Shown one piece after another: positions 1 to 8,044 of a DNA stretch of 64,000 nt (its first letter is position 1; each line of letters opens with the position of its first letter). The stretch spans positions 1 through 64,000 of the forward strand of contig JAQCBR010000002.1 in assembly GCA_027621295.1 (NCBI GenBank), given 5' to 3'. This stretch comes from Planctomycetota bacterium (lineage in GTDB: Bacteria > Planctomycetota > UBA1135 > UBA2386). The translations under genes were made by a program, and so were the position numbers. The notes beneath the pieces were generated by a model. It did no database searches. It was not told where the DNA came from and worked only from the letters and a program-made list of their open reading frames with translations.

Positions 1-1034
1 TCGTCGATGCTGCCCGCCTCCCAGCGTGGCGGCTTGGCGACGATCAGGTCGGCCTGCGTCTTCAGGATCGGCTGCTCGTCGGGCTTCTGGCCGAGCAGGA
101 AGCGCGCGAACATCCCCGAGCCGGTCATCGCCTCGTTCGCGTCCTGCGGGAAGCGCTGGGCGTGGTCGCCAGCGATCCGCGAGCTCATGCTGCCGCGGCG
201 CGCGTAGCCGGTGCGGCCCGTCTCGGGGTCGGTCATCTGGTCGAGCCAGACGCCTGCGAGCTTCAGCGCCTGCTCGTTGACCTCGAGACCGAAGTCGAGG
301 CCCGAGCGGTAGCACATCACACACCAGCCGGTAACGGACGTGTCGTTGTCACCGTCCCGCGGCTGGTAGCGCCAGACCTGGTACGGGTTGCGGTGCCGTT
401 CGAGGTAGTTGATCGCCGCCTGGGCTGCGGGCTTCCGCTTCGCGTCCTCGGTCAGGCCGAACGCCTCGACGAGGGCCAGCGTCGCGATCGCGTGGTCGTA
501 GATGAACGTCTGGCTCGACGTCGTGCCGATGAGGCCGGTCTTCGGATCCTGCTGGCCCATCAGCCAGGCCAAACCCTTCTCGACTGCCCCGGCGCGCGGC
601 CCGGCTTTCGGCGTGTTGCCCTCACCCAGGAGTGCGAGGAGTGCGAGTCCGGTCACGCCTACGTCGTGCACGGCGGCGCCGCCCGCATCGGCCGAGTCGG
701 CATCCCAGCGGCCGTCCTCGGACTGGTTCTCGGCGATCCATCGGAACCCGGCCTCGAGGGTGGCCTGGACGTCCTTCGGGGAGATCGCAGCGTCCTGGAT
801 CTCGACCGTGGCGGTCGCCGTCGCGCCGACGGTAGCCGCTGCCGGTCGGTCCGCGCCGAGTGGCGCTGGCAGCTGCACGCGGTTCAGGAGCTGGAGCGAG
901 CTCGCGCTGTACTGGAGCAGCTCGTCGCCGCGGACGATGAACACGAACTTGCCGTTCGACGTGATCCTCGTTTCCTGGGCTGGAGCGTGGATCGCGGCGA
1001 AGGCGAGTGCGGAGGAAAGCAGGGCGATTCGCAT
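1..1034 (-). CDS. Prenyltransferase/squalene oxidase repeat protein, exported, 3' end off window
   Basis: The frame is open from the ATG at 1034 to the left edge, giving 344 residues with no stop, so the C-terminus is missing. A Sec signal peptide is visible (MRIALLSSALAFAAIHAPAQ), and GGAGA sits five bases before the ATG. After a spacer of about 60 residues come alpha/alpha-barrel-type repeats with family hallmarks: WIAENQSEDGRWD, GLALLALLG, KGLAWLMGQQDPKTG, YDHAIATLALVEAFG and DTSVTGWCVMCYRSG. These match the prenyltransferase/squalene-oxidase repeat fold common in planctomycete exported proteins. Family knowledge gives a toroid repeat fold; most such exported proteins have no assigned reaction, and a true cyclase role is unlikely with a signal peptide and no DxDD motif in the visible part. 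It is the gene after opcA on the same strand, with a 56-base gap. Confidence 0.85.
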   Translation of the reverse strand, partial: MRIALLSSALAFAAIHAPAQETRITSNGKFVFIVRGDELLQYSASSLQLLNRVQLPAPLGADRPAAATVGATATATVEIQDAAISPKDVQATLEAGFRWIAENQSEDGRWDADSADAGGAAVHDVGVTGLALLALLGEGNTPKAGPRAGAVEKGLAWLMGQQDPKTGLIGTTSSQTFIYDHAIATLALVEAFGLTEDAKRKPAAQAAINYLERHRNPYQVWRYQPRDGDNDTSVTGWCVMCYRSGLDFGLEVNEQALKLAGVWLDQMTDPETGRTGYARRGSMSSRIAGDHAQRFPQDANEAMTGSGMFARFLLGQKPDEQPILKTQADLIVAKPPRWEAGSID

Positions 1035-1090
1035 GGGATTCTCCGGGCTCGGTCCAGGGTTCGAGCGAACTGCAGGCAGCGACTTCCGGT

Positions 1091-2074
1091 TCAGCGGCGG
1101 AGCAGATCGTTCCGACCGGGTGCCGCGCGGGCGCCTTCCATGCCCGCTGCGGCCGACGCGAGCAGGTCGCCGCGCGCATCGCAGCGGGACACCGCCGAGA
1201 ACGGCATCAGGCACCGGTCGCGGAGCGTCGTCGAGACCTTCAGGTCGGACTGCGGCCACAGGTGATCGACGCGGACGTGGGCGTCGCCGCAGGTGACCTC
1301 GAGCGTGCAGGGTTCGAAGCTGGGTGCGTTGCCGCGCGGGGCACCCTCGATCTCGACCGACGCGCCGAGGCGTGTCTCGAGCCACTTCGCGAGGTGGACG
1401 GAGGCAGCTCGGGTGCCGGCGGCTGCGGTGTCACGGATCCGTGCCCGGACTTCCATCCCGTCCCGCCATTCGACGTGTTCGAACGCCTCGGCGAGCGCGC
1501 GGCGCCACGGCCGGACACGGAGCGAAGTCAGGTCCATGGTCGGGAGCCCGAGGGCTTCGATCCGCTGGGTGTCCCCCGCGGGATCGCGGAACAGCGCTGA
1601 GTCGTAGACGATCTGATCGGCCAGTCCGCCGAGCGCGCGCAGCATTCCCAGGTCACGGGGGGCCGAGCCGCACCAGAACAGCTGGGTCGGCAGATCGTCG
1701 AGCAGCAGCGGACGGATCACGCTCGGCACGCGGCGCTGGTCGGCCTGGGAGGTCAGCAGCGTCACCAGCTCGAGCAGCACGGTCCGCGACTTGCGCGACT
1801 TGCGGACGTGGGTTGCGAAGCTCGCCGAGAACGGCACCTCTCGCGGGGCGAGCAGCACGAGGAACCCGAGGCACGGATGCGTGCGCAGCACCCGGTGGAA
1901 CGTCGCGCGCAGCAGCGATTCGTCGTCCGCCGCGGCGACGGTGATGAGGTTCATCGTCAGCGCGCGGTACAGTGGCCGCTCGTCGTCCACGTCCTCGTCC
2001 TCCCACGCCTGCCGCACGCAGCGCTCCAGGTCCTGGATGGCGATCGGGTGCTCGCGTTCGACGATCTCTTGCAT
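1091..2074 (-). CDS. opcA: OpcA-like glucose-6-phosphate dehydrogenase assembly protein
   Basis: This 327-residue protein starts at the ATG at 2074; longer versions run into the divergent stress-protein gene and were not used. It looks like the OpcA family, known in actinobacteria and cyanobacteria as an assembly/redox activator of glucose-6-phosphate dehydrogenase. Family-like blocks are RALTMNLITVA near the N-terminus, a central RPLLLDDLPTQLFWCG, and a C-terminal segment around CTLEVTCGDAHVRVDH. The zwf gene lies only 0.6 kb away on the same strand, separated by one opposite-strand gene, which supports the call. No signal peptide or membrane segment is seen, so it is cytoplasmic. The C-terminal tail after about residue 300 is Ala/Gly/Arg-rich and probably unstructured. 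The assignment rests on motif recognition and neighbourhood. Confidence 0.72.
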   Translation of the reverse strand: MQEIVEREHPIAIQDLERCVRQAWEDEDVDDERPLYRALTMNLITVAAADDESLLRATFHRVLRTHPCLGFLVLLAPREVPFSASFATHVRKSRKSRTVLLELVTLLTSQADQRRVPSVIRPLLLDDLPTQLFWCGSAPRDLGMLRALGGLADQIVYDSALFRDPAGDTQRIEALGLPTMDLTSLRVRPWRRALAEAFEHVEWRDGMEVRARIRDTAAAGTRAASVHLAKWLETRLGASVEIEGAPRGNAPSFEPCTLEVTCGDAHVRVDHLWPQSDLKVSTTLRDRCLMPFSAVSRCDARGDLLASAAAGMEGARAAPGRNDLLRR

Positions 2075-2098
2075 GGCGGACGGACGCCGAAAGATAGC

Positions 2099-2115
2099 GG
2101 GGTCCGGGGTGGACC
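2099..2115. promoter_or_regulatory. Inverted repeat in divergent opcA/usp control region
   Basis: The 109-base gap between the divergent starts of opcA (2074) and the stress-protein gene (2184) holds the inverted repeat GGGTCC-GGGGT-GGACCC. It may be an operator or an RNA hairpin at the 5' end of the opcA transcript. No confident -35/-10 pair was recognised. Function is inferred only from position and symmetry. Confidence 0.3.
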
Positions 2116-2183
2116 CCCGCACCAATCGGCCCGGGTCACGGGATTCGGTGCAAGCCCACCTCGAGCCGGGGCGTTGGGTCCGC

Positions 2184-2630
2184 ATGGAACCGACGTTCGG
2201 GCACATCGTCCTCGCGACGGACTTCTCGGAGGAGTCCCTGGCGGCGTTCGGCGCGGTGCGCGAGCTGGTCGACCGGAACGCCGCGCGGCTGACCGTCCTG
2301 CACGTGGTGCCGGCGCTCGACAAGCACCCGGTCGGAACCCCCTTCGTGTCCCCGGTCGACCTCCCGACCGACGCCGAGCAGATCGACGAGGCGCGGGCCG
2401 ATCTCCGCGAGTTGAGACACCGTTTCCCCGGCGTCCGCGTGTCGTTCGACGCCTGCGCGGGCAACGACACGGCCGAGGCGATCTGCCGCTACACGGAAGA
2501 GCAGGGTGCGGACCTGATCGTCGTGACCACCCACGGGCGCCGGGGTCTCAGGCGTCTGGTCCTCGGCAGCGTGGCCGAGGAGGTCCTGCGCAGCACGCCG
2601 GTGCCGGTCCTCGTCGTCCCGGCGAGCTGA
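2184..2630 (+). CDS. Universal stress protein (UspA family)
   Basis: This 148-residue single-domain Usp has the typical family length. The N-terminus HIVLATDFSEESLAA is the first beta strand and loop of the nucleotide-binding Rossmann-like fold. The C-terminal signature THGRRGLRRLVLGS followed by VAEEVLRSTPVPVLVV matches the ATP-binding G-x9-G-S motif; the first glycine of the longer G-x2-G-x9-GS form is a threonine here. Such proteins bind ATP or act as stress-responsive adaptors in the cytosol. The ATG at 2184 was chosen because the fold begins a few residues later. The gene sits alone between opcA and zwf on the opposite strand and converges on zwf with a 27-base gap. No partner is indicated. 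Confidence 0.9.
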   Translation: MEPTFGHIVLATDFSEESLAAFGAVRELVDRNAARLTVLHVVPALDKHPVGTPFVSPVDLPTDAEQIDEARADLRELRHRFPGVRVSFDACAGNDTAEAICRYTEEQGADLIVVTTHGRRGLRRLVLGSVAEEVLRSTPVPVLVVPAS

Positions 2631-2639
2631 AGCTTCAGC
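2626..2639. repeat. Perfect 14-base palindrome at usp stop codon
   Basis: GCTGAAGCTTCAGC spans the TGA of the stress-protein gene in the narrow gap between two convergent genes. It may act as a short transcription-ending hairpin or be chance. A second inverted repeat, CGGCCGT...ACGGCCG, follows at about 2645-2666 and overlaps the end of zwf. There is no T tract. Confidence 0.35.
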
Positions 2640-2657
2640 GCCTGCGGCCGTCGTTCT

Positions 2658-4172
2658 TCACGGCCGACGCCAGACGCGGCCCTCGCCGAGGAGCGCGTCG
2701 GCGGCTTCGGGCCCCCACGTACCAGACTCGTAGGACGGCAGCGGATCGGTCTGCTCGCGCCAGCCAGCGACGATCGCGTCGGTGATGCGCCACGCCTCCT
2801 CCACCTCGTCGCGGCGGGCGAAGAGCGTCGAGTCGCCGAGCATCGCGTCGAGGAGCAGGCGCTCGTAGGCGTCCGCCGTCGAGCTGGCGAACGTCGAGCC
2901 GTAGTTGAAGTCCATCCGCACGCCGCGGACCAGGAAGTCGGGGCCCGGGACCTTGGCGCCGAACCGGAGGCTGACCCCCTCGTCGGGCTGGATGCGGAGC
3001 AGCAGCACGTTCTCGTGCAGGTGCTTGCGGTGCAGGCCGCCGTAGAGGAGGTGCGGCGGACGACGGAAGTGGATCGCGACCTCGGTCACGCGGCGCGCGA
3101 GGCGCTTGCCGGCGCGAAGGATGAACGGCGTGCCCGCCCACCGCCAGCTGTCGACGTAGAGCTTCACCGCCGCGTACGTCTCGGTGCGCGAGTCGGGGGC
3201 GACGTCCTCTTCGTCGAGGTAGGCGTTGCGCTCCTGGCCCTGGACGAAACCGCGCCCGTACTGGCCACGCACAGTCCGCTCGCGGACCTGGGCCGGCGTC
3301 ATCGAGCGGATCGCGCGCAGGACCTTGACCTTCTCGTCGCGGATGGCGTTCGCGTCGCTCGAGACCGGCGGCTCCATCGCGACGAGCGTCATCACCTGGA
3401 GCAGGTGGTTCTGGATCATGTCGCGGATGATCCCGGCCTCTTCGAAGTAGCCGCCTCGACCCTCGACGCCGATCGACTCGGCGACGGTGATCTGGACGTG
3501 GTCGATGTACTTCTCGTTCCACAGCGGCTCGAAGATCGAGTTCGCGAACCGCAGCGCGACGATGTTCTGGACCGTTTCCTTGCCGAGGTAGTGGTCGATC
3601 CGGAACACCTGGTGTTCGCGGAAGCTCCGCGCGACCTGGGCGTTGAGCGCGCTCGCGGTCTCGAGGTCGCGGCCGAACGGCTTCTCGACGATGACGCGCG
3701 AGAACGTGTCGTCCTTCTCCTTCGACAGGCCGGCGGCCTTCAGGTTGTCGAGGATCGTCGCGTAGGCGCTCGGGGGTGTCGCCAGGTAGAAGACGCGGTT
3801 GCCGGCGGTGCCGCGCTGCTCGTCCAGCTCGCGCAGGCGCGCGGCCAGTCGGGCGTAGGCGTTCGGGTCGTCGAACGAGCCCTGCAGGTACTCGAAGTGC
3901 CCCTGCTGCAGCGAGTAGGCCCGCGAAGCCCCTTCGCGTCCGTGCTGCTCGACGCCCTCGGAGAGCTCGCGGCGGAACTCGTCGTGGGACTTCGCGCGTC
4001 GCGCGAGGCCGATCACCGAGAACCCGGGTGGGAGCAGGCCGTCGTGTGCCAGGCCCATCAGCGAAGGCACCAGCTTGCGCTGGGTCAGGTCGCCACTCGC
4101 GCCGAAGATCACCAGCACGCAGGGTCGCGTCCGGCGTGCCGACGTCAGTTCGTCCGCGAGGGGGTTCGCCAT
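2658..4172 (-). CDS. zwf: Glucose-6-phosphate 1-dehydrogenase
   Basis: This 504-residue enzyme catalyses the first oxidative pentose-phosphate step, glucose 6-phosphate plus NADP to 6-phosphogluconolactone. The dinucleotide-binding fingerprint is FGASGDLTQRKL at residues 24-35. The active-site signature RIDHYLGKE and the substrate-binding IVEKPFGRDLE are intact, and the length matches the family. The ATG at 4172 (MANPLADEL) is used; an in-frame extension of 92 residues is Arg/Ala-rich and overlaps an upstream gene. It is last in a same-strand run nadA, two small membrane genes, zwf. OpcA is encoded just beyond the stress protein. It supplies NADPH, which links it to the transhydrogenase and bacillithiol genes elsewhere in the window. 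Confidence 0.96.
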   Translation of the reverse strand: MANPLADELTSARRTRPCVLVIFGASGDLTQRKLVPSLMGLAHDGLLPPGFSVIGLARRAKSHDEFRRELSEGVEQHGREGASRAYSLQQGHFEYLQGSFDDPNAYARLAARLRELDEQRGTAGNRVFYLATPPSAYATILDNLKAAGLSKEKDDTFSRVIVEKPFGRDLETASALNAQVARSFREHQVFRIDHYLGKETVQNIVALRFANSIFEPLWNEKYIDHVQITVAESIGVEGRGGYFEEAGIIRDMIQNHLLQVMTLVAMEPPVSSDANAIRDEKVKVLRAIRSMTPAQVRERTVRGQYGRGFVQGQERNAYLDEEDVAPDSRTETYAAVKLYVDSWRWAGTPFILRAGKRLARRVTEVAIHFRRPPHLLYGGLHRKHLHENVLLLRIQPDEGVSLRFGAKVPGPDFLVRGVRMDFNYGSTFASSTADAYERLLLDAMLGDSTLFARRDEVEEAWRITDAIVAGWREQTDPLPSYESGTWGPEAADALLGEGRVWRRP

Positions 4173-4228
4173 CGGCTGGGAGGATAGCGGTGCGGCGGGG
4201 CGACTGCCCGGGATGGGTTCGATGGCGG

Positions 4229-4537
4229 TCACGTGCCTGGAGTGCCGTTCTTGGTGACGAAGAGTGCCATGGCCATCGCGCCGATCGCGCAGAGCGGCAG
4301 GGCGACCGCGAGCGCACGGACGGCGCGGCTGCTGCGGTGCAGTTCGATCTGGACCAGGAAGAAGCCCGCCATCGTCGCGAGCGCGAGCCCGTGCCAGGGG
4401 TGGCCCCTCGGCGACGTGTCGCGACTCGATGCGTCGACGTAGGTCCACACCAGGAACCCGACCGCGGCGGCAGCAGCGGCACGGAGCGCCCAGACCTTGG
4501 CTCGGGTCGGGGGGGTCATGCGGGCCTCGGGGTTCAT
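4229..4537 (-). CDS. Small three-helix membrane protein, unknown function
   Basis: The product is 102 residues with three predicted membrane segments at about 15-36, 49-66 and 73-95 and a short polar C-terminus. The start is the ATG at 4537, whose first four bases (ATGA) overlap the stop of the preceding gene, so translation is probably coupled. An internal ATG at 4519 would give 96 residues. I do not recognise a family. It lies between the equally small preceding membrane gene and zwf. The equal length and same helix count as its upstream partner suggest two subunits of one small membrane complex, but that is inference. Confidence 0.65.
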   Translation of the reverse strand: MNPEARMTPPTRAKVWALRAAAAAAVGFLVWTYVDASSRDTSPRGHPWHGLALATMAGFFLVQIELHRSSRAVRALAVALPLCAIGAMAMALFVTKNGTPGT

Positions 4538-4842
4538 GCAGGCCGGGGGCCGAGGTGGCCTGCGCTGTACATCCAAAGCAGACCGAGCGAGATCAGGATC
4601 AGCGCGATCGAGGCGGACAGGAACTTCGAGCTTCGCTGCTTGGCGAAGAACTGGACCACCATGCTCGCCGCGAGGAACAGCGAGATCACGTGTGGCCAGG
4701 GGTTCACGGACCCCTCCGGGGCCTCGGGTGCCGCGGCCCACGTGCGCAGCGTCGTGCTGATGATCACGATCCCGAACATCAGGATCGCGCCGCGCACCAC
4801 GACCGGTCGCTCGGTCCTCGCCGAGGACAGCGGGTGGCTCAC
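4534..4842 (-). CDS. Small three-helix membrane protein coupled to nadA
   Basis: The product is 102 residues from a GTG at 4842 whose GTGA overlaps the nadA stop. Its own stop overlaps the ATG of the next gene in an ATGA, so three genes are chained by four-base overlaps. Hydrophobic segments lie at about 17-36 (AILMFGIVIIST), 51-67 (HVISLFLAASMVVQFFA) and 74-93 (FLSASIALILISLGLLWMY). The loop after helix 1 is acidic and proline-rich. No family was recognised. A role tied to NAD synthesis is possible only from the tight coupling with nadA. Confidence 0.65.
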   Translation of the reverse strand: MSHPLSSARTERPVVVRGAILMFGIVIISTTLRTWAAAPEAPEGSVNPWPHVISLFLAASMVVQFFAKQRSSKFLSASIALILISLGLLWMYSAGHLGPRPA

Positions 4843-5813
4843 GAGACCTCCAGCATCCGCAGGAGCGGGAGCTCGGCGCGCTTGCGCATCTCCTCGTCCA
4901 TCTCGAGCGCGGGCTGCATGTCGCGCAGCGCGAGGTAGACCTTCTCGACGGTGTTGAGCTTCATGTGCGGGCACTCGCTGCAGGCCGTGCAGCCGCCGCG
5001 GCTCTCGACCGGTGCTTCGATCAGCTCCTTGTCCGGAGCCGCCTTCTGCATCGTGTGCAGGATCCCCGACTCGGTGCCGACGATGAACCGCGTCTTCGGG
5101 CTGGTCGCGACGTGGTCGAGCAGCCTCTTGGTCGAGCCGATGAAGTCCGCGTGGCGCAGCACGTGGTCCTCGCACTCGGGGTGGGCGATGAACTCGGCGT
5201 CGGGGTGACGCGTCTTGAGCTCGATGATCTTCCGCTCGCTGAACGTGATGTGGACCATGCACGAGCCGGGCCACAGATCCATCTCGCGGCCGGTCTCGCG
5301 GATCAGCCAGCGACCGAGGTTCTGGTCGGGCGCGAACAGGATCGGGCGGTCGGTCGGCACCGCGTCGAGGATCTTCCGCGCGTTGCTCGACGTGCAGATG
5401 ATGTCGGACTCGGCCTTGGTCGCCGCCGTGCAGTTGATGTAGGTGACGACGAAGTGGTCGGGGTGCTTCGCCTTCCACGCTCGCAGCTGGTCGGCGGGGC
5501 ACGCCTCGGCGAGCGAGCAGCCCGCGTCCATGTCCGGCACGAGGACCGTCTTCTGCGGGTTCAGGATCTTCGCGGTCTCCGCCATGAAGTGGACGCCACA
5601 GAACAGGATCACCTCGGCGTCGCGCTCGGCCTGGGCCTTCCGCGCGAGGTCCAGCGAGTCCCCGAGGTGGTCGGCGAGGTCCTGGATGTCCGGATCCTGG
5701 TAGTAGTGCGCCAGGATCACTGCCTTCCGCTTCCGCTTGAGGCGCTCGATCTCGGCGAACAGGTCGAGGGTCGGGTCGATCGGGGCGGTCGCTGCAGGGT
5801 GGGCTGCGGTCAT
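4839..5813 (-). CDS. nadA: Quinolinate synthase
   Basis: The 324-residue protein condenses iminoaspartate with dihydroxyacetone phosphate to quinolinate in de novo NAD synthesis, using an oxygen-sensitive 4Fe-4S cluster. Visible family features are AHYYQDPDIQDLADHLGDSL near residue 35, CGVHFMAETAKIL, the first cluster cysteine in AGCSLAEACPA, and the C-terminal pair in RGGCTACSECPHMKLNT. The length fits the NadA type. It begins at the ATG at 5813. nadB and nadC are not in the window. It heads a coupled run with two small membrane genes and zwf downstream. Confidence 0.95.
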   Translation of the reverse strand: MTAAHPAATAPIDPTLDLFAEIERLKRKRKAVILAHYYQDPDIQDLADHLGDSLDLARKAQAERDAEVILFCGVHFMAETAKILNPQKTVLVPDMDAGCSLAEACPADQLRAWKAKHPDHFVVTYINCTAATKAESDIICTSSNARKILDAVPTDRPILFAPDQNLGRWLIRETGREMDLWPGSCMVHITFSERKIIELKTRHPDAEFIAHPECEDHVLRHADFIGSTKRLLDHVATSPKTRFIVGTESGILHTMQKAAPDKELIEAPVESRGGCTACSECPHMKLNTVEKVYLALRDMQPALEMDEEMRKRAELPLLRMLEVS

Positions 5814-5895
5814 CGGTTCTCGTCCTCGGGGGAACCGCGCATTCTCGCCCGGCCGCGGGCTGCGGCCAAGGTTCGCGGACCAGGATCGGCCCGGG

Positions 5896-6987
5896 TCAGC
5901 CGATCTGCCGGGTTTCGTCCGGCGAGGTGCCGCGCCGTTCGGCGCGCGAGCGCTCGTAGATCCGGAGCGCGCTCGAGCTCTGGAAGGCCCTCTCCCGGAC
6001 GAAGACCCGGATCACGTGGCGGAGCGCGGCCGGGACGGCCGCCATCGGGCCGCGCGCGTCGACGAACTCGGAGCGGATCGCCCGGAACAGCACGGCTCGG
6101 ATCGCATACGCCAGCTCGACCAACTCGACCGGCTCTTCGCCGAGCTGGTCCCAGAACGCCCGGAGGTCGGTCGGCGGGAGGACCCTCTCGCTCGGTGCCG
6201 CGCGGACCTGCTCGTCGACGAACTGGGCGAGCGTCAGCGGCGTCAGGATGACGAGGGTCTCACGGCGACGGATGCCGGCGAGGCGTTCCTCGTGGATGGC
6301 TGGGTTCGCGGTCGACTTGATCTGCACGCGGGCCCCGCGCTCCCGATCGAGGTCCGGGTAGCGAATCCGCAGGTCGGTCTTCTGGCAGAAGTCCTCGATC
6401 AGGCGGGCGGCATGGGCGCAGAGCTCGTCCTCGACCAGGATGTCGAGCATCAGCTGCTCGAAACGCCTGTCCTCGTGCGAGGGAATGCGGATGCCGACGC
6501 CCTGCGGCGGGTTGCGGAGGATCCGGCCGACGTCGCGCAGGTCGCGCGCGAAGCGCACCACGCCGCGCCGCACCGAACGGCGGGCGAGGGAGTCGGTCGC
6601 GTCGACGTCCGCCTCATGCACGAAGCCGAGGCCCCAGAACCGGCGGGCGGCGACCTGGTCGAGCCGCTGTGGGATCGGATCGCCGTGATCGAGCACGGTG
6701 TCCATCGGGTCGGCGCCGACGCGCAGCGGGCCGCGGACCTCGCCCCAGGTCTCGACGCTGAAGACCTCGTCGCACAACTGACGCAGCAGGGTCAGCACCG
6801 CCTGCTGGCGTCGGACCGGGTCCTGCGGAGGGCGGCCCCCGGCGAGGTCCGCGTAGACGGCGAACAGGTCGGGCCCCAGCACGCGCGAGAGACCGGGATC
6901 CTCCAGCCGCCGCGCCAGGGTTCCGCGCTCGAACGCACGCTCGAGGTCGAGGATGTTCGCGCGGAGCGTCCGGTAGAGCCCGGTCAT
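5896..6987 (-). CDS. Uncharacterised protein with possible PD-(D/E)XK nuclease-like core
   Basis: I do not recognise this 363-residue protein. Starts at GTG 7059 or ATG 7050 are also in frame, but the added residues are Arg-rich and unlike a folded domain, so the ATG at 6987 (MTGLYRTLRAN) is preferred. It appears soluble and mainly helical. Residues 172-255 hold a pattern reminiscent of Mrr-like restriction-endonuclease folds: RRFEQLM with Glu177, then RYPDLD with Asp212, then VQIKST with Gln222 and Lys224, followed by a hydrophobic strand (TLVILTPLTLAQFV). Mrr-type enzymes use a D...QxK arrangement. This is a motif-level inference; no methylase or specificity subunit is adjacent. nadA follows 82 bases downstream on the same strand. 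Confidence 0.6.
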   Translation of the reverse strand: MTGLYRTLRANILDLERAFERGTLARRLEDPGLSRVLGPDLFAVYADLAGGRPPQDPVRRQQAVLTLLRQLCDEVFSVETWGEVRGPLRVGADPMDTVLDHGDPIPQRLDQVAARRFWGLGFVHEADVDATDSLARRSVRRGVVRFARDLRDVGRILRNPPQGVGIRIPSHEDRRFEQLMLDILVEDELCAHAARLIEDFCQKTDLRIRYPDLDRERGARVQIKSTANPAIHEERLAGIRRRETLVILTPLTLAQFVDEQVRAAPSERVLPPTDLRAFWDQLGEEPVELVELAYAIRAVLFRAIRSEFVDARGPMAAVPAALRHVIRVFVRERAFQSSSALRIYERSRAERRGTSPDETRQIG

Positions 6988-8044
6988 GTCCCACGCCCCG
7001 CAGAACGGCCAGCGGCGTCGGACCCGACGCGAAACGCGGTCTCGGACCATGGCAGCCACTTCGGCGGGGAAGAACGAGTCCGGGGCGGAGCCGCACGGCG
7101 CCGGAGACCCCGGATCGAAGGCGCCATCCTAGGCCGGTCGCCGGAGGTTGCGAGTACGGTCCGGCGAACTTTCCACCCGGCGGGCGCAAGCCACTTCTGA
7201 GCAATTGCTTGTGACGAACTTGTTTTGTGGACAGGGCGCGATGGAAACCGAGGGCGCGACCCCGGCTCCCGCAGCCAGGGGCCTCCTTGAACGCCCTGGC
7301 GAACGATATCTCCCTCCCCGGTCGATGGGGCAACCGGCAAGAGGCCACCGCCACACACGGGTGCGCTACACGATCTAGCCGGATCGCGCAGCGATGACGT
7401 GGACGCCACTCCGCTCGCGCCACGCGGCGCAGTCACCACGTGGCCGAGCCATTCAGCAGCCGGGGAGGACGCATGCACGGACCGATGCCCGCGGACCACA
7501 TCCGCGCGGTGGGCGACCGACTCGCTGCCCGAGCCCCGGACGGGGACCCCGCGAGTTCCGCCCTGGGGGTCGTCCGAGGACTGACGGGAAGGCCGCGGAT
7601 CTACGCCCGCTGCCGCTGCAATGCTTGGTCGCCCGATGGGCGTCGCAAGCCAGGGACCCAAGGGCTGGCGCGCGAGCCGCCCGCAGACTGGCAGGATGTG
7701 CGAATGACGACGGGGGTATGAAACAACCGGTTCGGGAGCCCGCGGTGCCACTGCGCTCGGCCAAGCAGTGTGCCGCGACCGGCCAGCAATCGAATCGGGT
7801 CGACCGCAACGATCCCTCTCGGGCGAGAGCTCCGGGAGCCGAGCGCGCTCGTCCGGCGTTCCCTCCCGAGCAGATTCGTGTTCCAATCCTCTCCGCTGTG
7901 GCTCGGCGCATCTACTGCCGGTTCGAACCGCAGCGGCGCCCGAACCGAGGGAAGCCGACGCAGCGGTGGTGCTGCGCCTGTTTTCTTCCGACCCGTCGAC
8001 GAAGCCCGGCAGCTGGGCGCAAGATTCCTGGAGGATGAGCTCGA
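6988..8044. other. Gene-poor kilobase before glycan block
   Basis: No convincing conserved gene was found over about 1 kb, unusual for this dense window. The codon bias of neighbouring genes is absent for most of it. An AT-richer patch lies at about 7196-7232, including GCAATTGC and TTTTGTGGACA, and a CTTTCCACC motif is at 7169-7177. One short open frame with a good Shine-Dalgarno sequence is listed separately. The segment marks the left edge of the glycosyltransferase/sulfotransferase block and may carry its promoter or be a decayed insertion boundary. No tRNA, terminal repeat or integrase was seen. Confidence 0.5.
7473..7721 (+). CDS. Possible small protein, unknown
   Basis: An 82-residue frame starts at an ATG preceded by GGGGAGGA, one of the better ribosome-binding sequences in the window. 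Its first 50 codons favour G/C in the third position, as real genes here do. The product (MHGPMPADHIRAVGDRLAAR at its start) shows no recognised domain, and the second half has a poorer codon pattern and a Cys/Arg-rich composition. It could be a real small gene, a decayed remnant, or chance. Confidence 0.25.
   Translation: MHGPMPADHIRAVGDRLAARAPDGDPASSALGVVRGLTGRPRIYARCRCNAWSPDGRRKPGTQGLAREPPADWQDVRMTTGV

Noticed and set aside
7169-7177. Single DnaA-box-like CTTTCCACC
   Set aside because: One isolated near match is not enough to call a regulatory site; it is only mentioned beside the paired sites at 62.2 kb.
7453-7911. A 152-codon minus-strand frame in the gene-poor stretch
   Set aside because: Composition is Arg/Ser/Cys-rich, with no signal, domain or ribosome-binding site.
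7060-8044. tRNA or integration site next to the glycan block
   Set aside because: No cloverleaf, CCA end, integrase or flanking direct repeat could be found by eye.
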